Shown: piece by piece, positions 54,008 through 64,000 of the stretch
How positions within the stretch are numbered: the first letter of the stretch is position 1
Layout of the letters: every line of letters begins with the position of its first letter
Notes under the pieces: generated by a model
Database searches by the model: none
Told to the model about the DNA's origin: nothing
The model's input: only the letters and a program-made list of their open reading frames with translations
Program-made: the position numbers and the translations under genes
DNA from: Eleginops maclovinus
Taxonomy: Eukaryota > Chordata > Actinopteri > Perciformes > Eleginopidae
Length of the DNA: 64,000 bases
Assembly: GCF_036324505.1 (NCBI RefSeq)
Contig: NC_086366.1
Span: 8,867,427 to 8,931,426, forward strand
Direction of reading: 5' to 3'

Positions 54008-57000
54008 TCAGTAATGATACACTCTGATCTGGTTGTTATCGTCCAGGCCCAGCTGCACCAGGCTGCTCTTCGTGGAAGGAGCCCGATAGCGAGTGAACAG
54101 AGGTCTGGAAGAACGAGTTAAAGACAACGACGGCATGACAAAAACACAAACTGTTTGACTATAGTCTGTACAATAAATGCTAATGTGAAGTAATGTGTTG
54201 ATTGGAAAGGTCAAAATACTTAAATTAAAAAAATAATCTGCTCTAGAAAATCAAACACTCATGTTCAGCCAACTAACAACAGTCTTCTCAATTGCTAAAC
54301 TCTCACACACACATATATTATCAAAAATGGTGACCTGCAAACCCGGAATGGTGCTTGCTTATGATTTTCCACCAATGGAATGTCAGAAAAATAAAATTGT
54401 TTTTAAAAAAAGGCCAAAAGGGTACAAAAATAGCAAAGGAAGTAAAGAATATGTAAAGAGAGATAGTTGAATAAATATAATCAATTTTTTTTCACTAAAT
54501 ACCAGAATGTTACTGCCTTTTGTAAGTTCCAAACTCCATTGTTATTTATTCATACAGTTAATTGTAAAGGTATAAACTAACTGAATGTCAGCATGTCAGA
54601 CTATAGGTTGTATCGAGGTGGGGTTGTAATTTGACACTGGATTGTGCACTTTTCAATTAAACAACAATACTGATATCATGTATGTGTGTGTGTGTGAGTG
54701 TGTGTGATAGAAGGATACATGCTGGTGTCTTTCTTGCGCATCTCCAGCCACCTCTTGTTGCCGTCGATCAGCCCCTGCAGCCGCTGGCCGTCCAGCTCCT
54801 CTGACTTCTGGATGGACCTCAAGTTCCGACCATGGTTACTTCACACACAGACACAGTTCAATGATAGTTGTAGGTACATTTAAGACTGAGAGCATGATTG
54901 AAAGGTGCCTTGCAGCAGGTTACCTAGCAGGAGTGTATGAAGGGTAAGCAGAGGATGCTCCCAGGGTGCTGCAGGCGATTGGGTCCATAGCTGCTCCTGG
55001 AGAACAGAAAAACAAATTCAGGACCAACAACTTACGCATACAATTATTCTGAAAAGACCTCCTTCTACCGAGTCAAATTTCAATTTGATCATTTGTTTCA
55101 ACAGGTGTCCACTCAGAAGATATCAAAGCAGTTTACACACAAGACTGAACTGAAAGTAGCTTTGTTTGTTCAAACTACACACCATGTGTTCAAATGAATA
55201 TATTGTTTCAGTCATTCATTTCACAATGGATAGGAAAATACAGCCATCAATTTGCACAGGTTCCTCCCTAATTTGCTATTTGCTGGTGTCATTTGTTGAT
55301 ACATATAGCATGTGCCAAAACAGGCAAATGTGTTTCATGCATGAATTGTGGAGGATTTTGGTTGACATAAATAAACGTTTAATTAATTGTATGGTTCTGT
55401 GCAGGTCTTTCTTGCCTTTTACCATCCTAATGTGCCTTTGGCCTCTTTGATCATATATCAAGTGTACACACTAGAAGAGTGTGCAAAAGTGGGCAAAGCA
55501 GTTTCACATGGGTGCTTTTCCATTTTCTTTAACAGTTTATCTCATGAGTTTTATGTCTTTTTATGAGAAAAGAGTGTAAAAAAGGTTAAAAACCAATAAA
55601 AATGTGTTAAATTATGTTCAAGAGAATACTTCTTCCTCTCCAGAAGGTGACGTAACACCATGACTACCCAAGATTTTTTAAATTTGTCTTGGAAAAGCAG
55701 GTCGTAGGAATCAAAATGAGGCGTCTGCTGGCATACCGGGGAATATCTGGTTCCATCGGCTGTTGATTAGGTCCTCAGAGGCCCTCAGCCCACTGCTGAC
55801 GGGGTTGCTGAAGAAGGGTGGGGCTGTGGAGGAGCCCTGGGGTGCCCAGTTCCAGGACGTCGGGGGAGGCGGGAGTGAGGAGCTGTAGCCAAGGGGGTGC
55901 ATCTGGGGCATGACTGGGGCAGAGGTGGAAGGGGGAGCTGGGGTGGAGTGAGATTGAGACAGAGGCAGAGAGAAGGGTGTATAGGCGGGATTGCTCTGCC
56001 TCTCTGTAAGTGAACCCAACGCACCCAGCACGGTGTTGAGCTGGCCTGAGATCTGCTGCAGGGACTCTGCTAACTCCTGCACTTTGTCCGGGACATTAGG
56101 ATGACCTCCTGATAAGAGAGAAAGAGAGACACACACACTCAGTCTAGGTGAAATGATAATCTGATATGAGTATATGAAAGATCAAAAAATGCAGTCAGTT
56201 TTTTGGGTACAATTATGAAAATATGACTGATTCTGCTGATCTAGAAGAAGCCTGAGACCATCCAATCAACTAAATTGTGACATTCAGCTCAAAAGAAACA
56301 GAAAATGGGAAGTGACATCAAGTATCAAAGAAGGAGGTCCTGTCCGGTGTGTTACCTGCTCCATCCGGTGGGTCCACGGTGCTGCTGAGATCCGAGTCAG
56401 TCACATCAAAGGTCACCTTCCTCTCTCCTGCCAGCCGAGACAGATCCTCAAACAGCGCCTAAACAGAGAAAAAGCAACACGACAACGTGCTGTTAATAAA
56501 AACTATTATATGCCTTGGATTTATTCTTAAAAAGCACACAAATACTCAAAGAAATTCAATCCAAACGCCTATTCTGTGTACAAATTAGGTTTGAAGGTAT
56601 TACGCTTTGGAATACAATGTATTGTACTGAGATTTTGTGAATAATATAATAAACTGAACAGACTTTACTGAAAGCTAACTCTAATGTGCAAAAGCTACTT
56701 GAATGAAGATAACTAGAAGCACATATATTCATGATAAGTATTCTATCTCTATATTTTATTCATGTTTATAGATTCCTATCATTTTAAACCTCAGCTTCGA
56801 CTCAAGGTACCGTTTGACCTCATGGTGTCCTTTGCACTAAAAACACAAAAGCGCTAAACTGAAGCATCACTTCATCTGGGTGTACTGTCACACCTCTTCA
56901 GCCAGAGAGCCCTCCAGCTGCTGGAGCTGCTCCTCTTTCCTCCGCAGGAGAGAGTTTCCCCTCTGAACCGTCCGCTGCAGCTCCAACACATTCCTGCTCT

Positions 57001-58049
57001 CCTGACAGAACGAAGAAAAAGGAAGCTGCACTTAGCACTTATTTCAAATCTTACCCCCTCATTACACCAACCATTATCCAGTACCTGCTGAAGGTTTCTT
57101 ATCATCTCCTCAGTCACCCCTCCTCCCTGGTTGGGGTCCTGGGAAGAGCCATTCTGGGCTGCCCGCAGAGCTGCCTGTCTCTCCATCAGCCGGCTGCTCT
57201 CCCTCTCCAGGAACTGTTTGGTTTTTTGGATGGATTCGCCATGTGAGGAGATGTAGCGTCGGACGCTGGACACAAAGGGAGGAAAGATGAGGTTAAATAC
57301 ACACTTCTATCCGTCACTCTTGGACATGACACCAGTGAATAGCCCTGTCACGATCAATTATTTAGCTGGATGATATTTTGCCCCATAAATAATTGCAATA
57401 AGCAGCATTAATGTCATTTCAAGGCCATCTTATGCAAGTGATGTAAATATTCATTTATTATATTCATGTCTCTTACTCGTCCACGCTGCTGGTGCTGTCG
57501 GGTACAGGGGAGAGAGGCGGGTCGTCCAGGTCTTCAACATGAAGCAAGGAGTCTCTCCTGTCACTGGAGGGCGCTGCTACCTCGGCTCTCTCTGCCTTCT
57601 TCTTGTCCCATTTAGCTTCTGCTCTTGGGTAGGCGCTCCCTCCTTCGCCTTGTTCCAGCTCACTGATTTGAAAAACATTGCATTCTCCTCAGTTAAAACA
57701 CAGTGGGTTAAAACACACAGAGTGGATTCCCTGCGTTTTATTCAAACCCGTACCTGACTCTGCGAGTGAGACGGTCGCATCTCTCCTGCAGCAGCGCCAC
57801 CTTGCTCTCCAGTCGCTCGTTGTCCTCCTTGCTCCTCCTGCTCTCTTCCCTGGCTCTCTCTCTCTCCTCCCTCAGCCTGTCCTCCCCCTGCTTGGCCTCA
57901 CTCTTCTCCTCCCTCGCTCTCTGGAGGAGTTCCCTGGCTTGATGTTTCTCCTCTCTCAACCTCTCCAGCTCCTCCGTCAGCTGATCCCTCTCCTGCATCA
58001 GCCGGGGTAAGGTCTGGACACACAGACACACACACAGACATACACAAAG

Positions 58050-58080
<31 letters not shown>

Positions 58081-58675
58081 CACAGATGGGGAAATAGATG
58101 GTCGAGTGTTTTAATATTGTTCTTTTTGTTAAGAAAAAGTGGATGTCTTACCTCGATCTGCCTGTCCACTTCCTCTTCTTCCTCCCCAAGTTTCTTCCTC
58201 CTCCTCTTTAGATCTGCTGCCTAAAAGGAGACAGAAATCATTCGACCATTAGGTTTGGGTAAGTGTGTTAATGATGAAAAGTACATGTGAGGTTAAGACC
58301 TTGTTCTGCATCATGGCCTCCTGGCTCTTCAGCTCTTTGGCTCTCAGCTCCAACTTATCGGCCAGATCCTCGAGTTCGGATTCCTAAAAGAAGAATTCCC
58401 ACAATTAATTTCTATAATAAAGTGGTGTTTACGCTTCCGTTTGCTCTACCTCAAAATACCTTTCTTTAACTCCATGCATCCGAGATATCTTTTAAAATAA
58501 GATGTGTGTATCTGTCTGGTCTCACCTTGCGCGAGTGTGCCAGCTGTGTCTTCTGTATCTGTGTGTTGAGCTGCAAGCGGAGTTTCTCCAGTTGGACAGC
58601 ATGCGATGCCTGGAGCTGCTCCCTGTCATCCTGCAGGGAAGAAAGTAGGCGTGCCCTCTGAGCCGTCTCCTGGAA

Positions 58676-58712
<37 letters not shown>

Positions 58713-61700
58713 CATTTTGTAATTGCAATGGAAGTCACAATCACCACATCGCTGTTGGATGTCAAGTTGCAGTTTACATCCATGTGTGTCCGAAACATCC
58801 CTTCATCATTTTTTATGTATTAGATACTTGTGTGAAACTGTAATAATCAGCATTTCATTTCTTTTCCAAATCTTGTTTTGTGAGGTAACAGACACCTGTC
58901 ATTTTGTGGACATTTGTGCCAAATTTGAAAAGAAAACCCTTCAGATATTCTTGAAATACTTTCAAAATACTGTCTCCAAAAACGGAAATACAGAAAAACT
59001 GAAAATGTTTATAATTCATGGAGGCAAAAAAACTTTAAATCATGACACATTTTGGATCTTATTTATTGTATTTTCGAGCCTGAAAATCTTTGTTGTTGCT
59101 GGAAACAAAAACCTTTTTACACTCCTTAAAACACTACTTCCACATTTTCTACGGTTTTAACCCATGCGAGAGAAAGATGATGGCATGTGTCAATGAAATG
59201 TAAACCCTCTCTGACCTCATCCATGTATTTCTCTCTGATGCTGTTCATCTCCCTCCTGTGGTCCTCCCTCAGCTGCTCCAGCTTCCTCTCGTGATCACGC
59301 TGCACTTCCTCCCGCACTTCCTGGAGAACATCTCCTAGCTAGGGAGCGAAACACAGAAAAGGTCCACTTATACCACACCTAGATATTTTCCAGTGAAAAA
59401 GCAAAAGGATGTAATTCTGCTCGGAGGGTGTGTGTGAGTCCTCCCACCTCTCGGTGGTACTCTGCCAGTTGCAGTTCAGGACGTGGACTCATGAGCTCCC
59501 TCCTCCGCTCTGTGATTTTAACCTTTATGAAGACAAAATAGTGTAAACACAGATTCAGACACACATGTGGATAGATCATTAATCTGTGTCCCTCAAGTCC
59601 AATGCCACAATGTACTAAAAAAACAACTTGGCCATGACAACAGCATTAACCAACAACTCTTTCTCTGTTTGCACACCAAAACTAAAAGTAGATAAAGTAA
59701 AGCTCATGTGTAATGATGGGGTTGAGTAACTTGTGTAACAAAACGTGTTGAAACTTTCAAAGAACTCTATGAGTCTTTTGTTTTTTATTCTCGATTACTT
59801 CCAACGATGGAGCTAACAACAGGTTCTTTTTCATTTGGGAGTTTTTTGTCTTGATTTTAATACAGCCAAAGATTTTTTAAAAAGGGATAAAGCTTGAATT
59901 GCAAAAAAGGACTATTAATAAGGACTCAGCTTTCCTACACGGGGTGCCTGCACTACAAGGTCCGCTACAGAGGCATCACAGGAAGTCCAGTTTTAGAGTG
60001 GCATCTGGAGCACGGCCCTGGTTACCTAGCGACAGTGATTGGAAATCCGATCTGTAGTAGTGAATGGTTTTATCTTGTGTCCGCTCCTTGGCTGTCACTT
60101 GCTGTAAAATGATGTAGATGCTGGAAGAACAACAGGTTTTGCAAACTCAAGAATGTATTGCATCCATTGACTACATTTCCCATCAACACTGATTGGTGGC
60201 AAATGTTTCCTTTAATAACAGTGACTTTATTTGATTTACGCTATCTATTAAACGTTAACGAATGCATAATATCCCTGATAGGTCGTAGAGCGAAGTAGTC
60301 TCAAGTCAGGTGCAACAACAAACATTTGAATGACTGCATAATATTGAAACCAGAAACGATCTGGCCAGCATCTTCCTCATTCACCTCATGTTTCAGAGAG
60401 TTCAGTTTCTCCTCCCTCTCTCCCTGGAGTCTCCTTTTCTCAGCCTGCAGCTCCTCTTCAGACTCCTCCTGGAGACGCTCGATGTCCCGTGTCCTCTGAC
60501 CCTCCAGTCTGTCGCGCTCGGCTCCTCGCTCTTCCTCCAGAGTGATGCGAAACTCCTTTAGCATGACCTCGCTCTCCTCCCTGGGCACAGGACACACATC
60601 AGTGTAACTTTGGGCAATACACGGGATTAATTACAAACTGAAGCAAGAATTGTCAAATGGCTTCATGTCGAAGTAAGTCATGAGTGACAGAACACAAGTT
60701 AAGACATTCAACTCGTGGAAAGTGAGTTTATGTTTGTTTCTGACCTGAGTTTGCGTTGCTGTTTCTCCCTCTCCTGCTTGGCTGACTCTCTGAGCTCCTC
60801 CAGCATCCTGTCAGACTCCTCGCTCAGCCTGGCCTCCTCCTCTCGTCTCTTGGACAGGAGGCGCTGCCGCAGAGCACTGGGGTAAAAAAAGCATTTATGG
60901 GATTAGTTTCAGTTACAGTTATTAGTTTAGGCAGTAAAATGTGATATACTCCCCATGCATACCTCAGTCTTTCCTCACTCTCTTCCTTCAGCTTCCTCTC
61001 CTCCTCCTCCTCTCCTCTCCTCAGCTCCTCCTGGAGGAGAAGCATTCTCTTGTCCTTATCCTTTATCATATGGTCCCTCTCCTCCTCCACCTCTAGGTCA
61101 GTCTTAGTCCTCTCCCTCTCCTCCTTCCTTTCTTTCAGACTCCTTTCGTCTCTCTTTCTCTCCTCCTCTTCTCTCTCCTCCTCTTTCTTCTCCATGTATT
61201 TACTGACCCTCCAGCTTGGCTCTTCTTCCTTTGGGCTCTTTTGGATTTTGAGGAAGGCTTCATCATCGTCTAGCTGGGTGTTGGAGGTGCGGGACAGCCG
61301 ACCTCTGGAGGTTTCCGGCCTTTGTATCGCCATAGAGGTGCCGAGGCTATCGGTTTTAGGATGGAGCCCGACCCCTTGCTCCGAAAAAGAGGAATTTGAG
61401 AGGGAGAGGGAGGGGCTTGACTGGTGGAGGACGAGTCGGTCGACATTAGAAGCTGAAGGGTTGTCTTTGCTGGAATCCTGCAAAATCCTGAAGAGGGAGA
61501 AGAGTGACACACTAATACCAAATACATTTTAGAAATGACAAATCCCAAGATCGCACATAGTGTTACTTTATATAAAGTTGTATATTTCCTGAATCCCTAT
61601 TGGAGCAGTAGTTGAGGGGACTTTTACAAAACAATGTGTGGCACAATAATTACAGATTTTAGGGAAATGGGAAATGTAAAAATTGCAAGATAAAATAAAA

Positions 61701-62066
61701 TGATCAAATCATGAAACACTATTCAAAACCTGATATGGACAATACCCCTTTACGAATGATGGAATGTAGTCTACGCACAGCTCCTTACCAAAAACAACAA
61801 CAAACCTCTTGGCAGCTTCAGCATTCTTTGTCTTTGTTCCTCCTTCTTTCTGCTCTTCCGCTTTTGTTTCCTCCCTCTCCAGAGGACTGACAGTGCCGGA
61901 CAGGTCCAGAATCTTTTCTGACAGCTTAAGGATACAAAACAGTTTGAGAATTTACACTCTAACTAATGAAGGAATGGTGTGGAATGTGTGTTACACTGCA
62001 TGACCTGAGTACCTTGACATCTATAGAGGATGAAGCCTCCTCAATGTTCTCACTGTCCTCAGACTC
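54008..62066 (-). CDS. cep164: CEP164, centrosomal protein 164: C-terminal exons
   Basis: Distal-appendage protein of the mother centriole needed for ciliogenesis; its N-terminus (outside the window) recruits TTBK2. Exons, minus strand: 62066-62013, 61924-61806, 61487-60963, 60876-60745, 60580-60385, 59522-59448, 59338-59216, 58669-58526, 58383-58300, 58220-58152, 58013-57754, 57662-57477, 57265-57085, 57001-56894, 56458-56356, 56108-55737, 54996-54924, 54838-54719, 54104-54008. They total 3021 nt (1006 codons plus stop), in frame at every GT-AG junction. Most of the region is Glu/Arg/Lys/Leu-rich coiled coil. Family-specific islands are SIQKTKQFLERESSRLMERQ, KVTFDVTDSD, SGQLNTVLGALGSL, LQGLIDGNKRWLE and the C-terminus SLVQLGLDDNNQIRVYHY, which parallels the human ending. 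Transcribed towards SIDT2. Confidence 0.93.
58031..58076. repeat. AC-rich repeat at a CEP164 3' splice site
   Basis: Imperfect AC/AGAC run; on the transcribed strand it forms GT-rich sequence ending about 18 nt upstream of exon 58013-57754. Confidence 0.85.
58676..58711. repeat. (AC)18 microsatellite at a CEP164 3' splice site
   Basis: On the transcribed minus strand this is (GT)18 followed directly by cttccag and exon 58669-58526. Confidence 0.95.
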
Positions 62067-62070
62067 CTGC

Positions 62071-62220
<150 letters not shown>

Positions 62221-62700
62221 AATGACGAGGTTCTGAATGAACATTGGCAAACTAAATTGCACAAGCAACACTAAGCATCAAAGCATGCTGTGTTTTTTAA
62301 AGACAAACACGGCACAAACAGGCAACAGCAAGAGCATACATGCAAACGGTGAGCTGGCAAATCAGAGGGTCAAGTGTTTGTAAGCGAAACAAGCAGACTC
62401 TGAAAGGGAGGAGAAACTGGTCTGGTAGAATAGCTGAAAATAAAACAGCAATCTAAAGGCAAAGAAAGTCTGTACTGCCAAATATAAAGGACCAGAACTT
62501 TCCAATCCAGTCCTCAGGGGCTCAAAGGGAGTGTCCTTTTACCAAATGATGTTCCAGTGTGTGAGGAGCCCCTAAGGCAGTGGATTCTGGGAGCTACATG
62601 CGCCTTCTTGCAGAGACCAGGCAGGATCAAGGTTGGGGAAATGAAATGTGTGTGTAGTTGGGGGGGTGAAGCACACACAGCGGCAGAACACCAACCCTAC

Positions 62701-63689
62701 CTCTGCAGGAATGAGGGATTTTTTGGTCCCGTTTTCCATCTTGCCAGCGAGAGTTTCTCTCGTTTGGTCAAGCATTTTAAGGGCCGTTCCAGTCTCAAAA
62801 ACCTCCACGACTTCCTCCTCACTCTCTGATGCAGTTTGGGGCTTTTGGACATCAGATACGCCATCTTCCTCCCCTTCTGTTTCTCCTCCTGCGCTCTGTC
62901 CACATCTCTCTAACACCTTGTCGCTCTCTGTCACTTTCCTCTGGCTCAGAGAGCATCTCTCCAAAGCCTCATCGTTCTCAACCTCCTCCTCCTCTCCTCC
63001 TCCTCCTCCTCCTCTCTTTTTCTATCCATCTCCTCCTCACTCTCCTTCTGCCCTACTTCGATTTCTATGCTTTTCTCAACCTGATCCACCTCTTTATCCT
63101 CCTTTTCACTTCCAGCATCTTGATCAGTTTTGGAATATTTCTCGACATCTTCATCACTACCGTCCTCAAATTCATATTTGTCTTTTTCTTCTTCTTCTTC
63201 TTCTTCTTGCACCTCTTCCTTCGCATCTTCTTTCTCTTTATGTAAACTCTCTCCTTCAGCACAACTCTCTTTATCACTGCCACTGTTCTCTTGCTCGTTG
63301 CTCTCCTGCTTTTTAATTTGTTGAATGTTTTCTGACACTTCATCACCGCCTTCACAGCACTCCTCCTCTACCTCATCGCTCTCTACTTCACCCAACTCTT
63401 TCTTGCTTTCGATAGTCCTTTTACTTCCTCCTTGCTCATCTTCCATCTCATCCACCTCTTCTTTGACTTCTTCCTTGTCCCTATCTTCCTCACCTCCTGC
63501 CTCCTCTGCTTCCACTCCTGCTTCATCCTCTACGTTCTCTACCTGAACTTCCTCCTTCTCCTCCTCCACCGCCTCAGTTATCTGTTTTTCTATTTCCTGT
63601 TCAGCAGAGGGTTCAGGGCAGGTCCCCTCCTCACTGACATGGTTTCTGCGCCCTGTCAGTGAGGACAAGTGGCGGCCCCTCAGAGAGTC
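62701..63689 (-). CDS. cep164: CEP164 long acidic exon, with an apparent frame break
   Basis: Read on the minus strand this exon is extremely Glu/Asp-rich (for example EEEKEEVQVENVEDEAGVEA and EVESDEVEEECCEGGDEV). It ends TKKSLIPAE at a GTAGGG donor after 62701 and joins in phase 0 to the exon at 62066. The frame open from 63764 hits a TGA at 62948-62946. The frame used by the donor is open from the GAG-rich tract near 62981-63014 onward (EVENDEALERCSLSQRKV). One base is therefore missing, or two are extra, in the GAG run. The 5' edge at 63689 (acceptor-like ccaccaag) is tentative. The assignment to CEP164 rests on strand, phase and position; this acidic segment is poorly conserved in the family. 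The WW-domain exons lie beyond 64000. Confidence 0.6.
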
Positions 63690-64000
63690 CTTGGTGGAGG
63701 GGAAGAGGAAGAACAGTCCGTTCGTCCCAGACGGAGGCACAAAGGAAGGCGTGCAGAAACACAAGGGAGAGAAAGAACGGAGGAGGGCACGTAAGGGAAG
63801 GAGGCAGACAAAAAGATTGTAACCTCTAACTGAAAGACTGTTGGGGGGGGGGGGTGAGCCATGTTAGACACAAACTGACACAAAGATGCTTAAATAAACC
63901 CATGCATAGAAAAACATACACATGTTCTTGTTCTGGGTCTCTCTATGCTCAAAAACACACAGACACACAGGAGCAGGTTTGTCTATTATATGTGATCCCC
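63690..64000 (-). other. CEP164 intron sequence at window edge
   Basis: No coding exon recognised between the tentative 5' edge of the acidic exon and the end of the window. Contains a 13-base G run near 63841-63853 and short AC runs. Confidence 0.5.

Noticed and set aside
58723..59160. 145-codon plus-strand frame with hydrophobic segments
   Set aside because: AT-rich intronic sequence of CEP164 with no recognisable domain; hydrophobicity reflects T-rich codons.
61050..61532. 160-codon plus-strand frame rich in Ser/Leu
   Set aside because: Antisense of the CEP164 coiled-coil exon 61487-60963, which continues in frame with its neighbours.
62648..63316. 222-codon plus-strand frame rich in Ser/Pro/Leu
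   Set aside because: Antisense of the GAG/GAA-rich CEP164 acidic exon; CTC/CTT/TCC codons avoid stops by composition alone.

Overview
This is a vertebrate, almost certainly teleost fish, genomic window. It holds multi-exon genes with GT-AG introns, dense (AC)n/(GT)n microsatellites, several non-autonomous hAT-type DNA transposons with intact 8-bp target-site duplications, and truncated non-LTR retroelement tails of kinds common in fish. All gene assignments come from reading the translated exons and comparing them with remembered vertebrate families; no database search was run.

Layout. (1) 8-2061, minus: TMEM25, a neuronal immunoglobulin-superfamily membrane protein, signal-peptide exon to membrane-span exon; its cytoplasmic end lies beyond base 1. 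(2) 2101-4836: intergenic, with (AC)n and (GA)n tracts. (3) About 4837-37194, minus: SIK3, complete. Twenty-five coding exons sum to 3840 nt (1279 codons plus stop) and keep frame at every junction. They cover the kinase domain, UBA domain, three PKA/14-3-3 motifs, a 45-codon cassette exon and the conserved C-terminus, followed by a 3' UTR of about 3.6 kb. Intron 1 is 11.4 kb and collects most of the repeats, including one hAT element nested inside another. (4) 37195-39684: divergent promoter interval between SIK3 and SIDT2. (5) 39685-51280, plus: SIDT2, complete, 27 coding exons (2619 nt, 872 codons plus stop, including a 63-nt cassette exon), then a 3' UTR with a 145-bp GT repeat. (6) 52131-53291: intergenic, mostly a composite repeat. 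(7) About 53292 to beyond 64000, minus: CEP164, a distal-appendage centriole protein. The C-terminal coiled-coil part, 19 exons of 3021 nt in frame, is complete; upstream of it is a long acidic exon with an apparent one-base frame break in a GAG run. The WW-domain N-terminus is outside the window.

The genes do not form a pathway. They cover nutrient and sleep-linked kinase signalling (SIK3), lysosomal nucleic-acid/lipid transport (SIDT2), ciliogenesis (CEP164) and neuronal receptor turnover (TMEM25). I see no novel protein system. The most unusual signals are the nested hAT insertion with both duplications preserved, UG repeats placed directly at several CEP164 3' splice sites, the two in-frame cassette exons, and the frame break in the CEP164 acidic exon.
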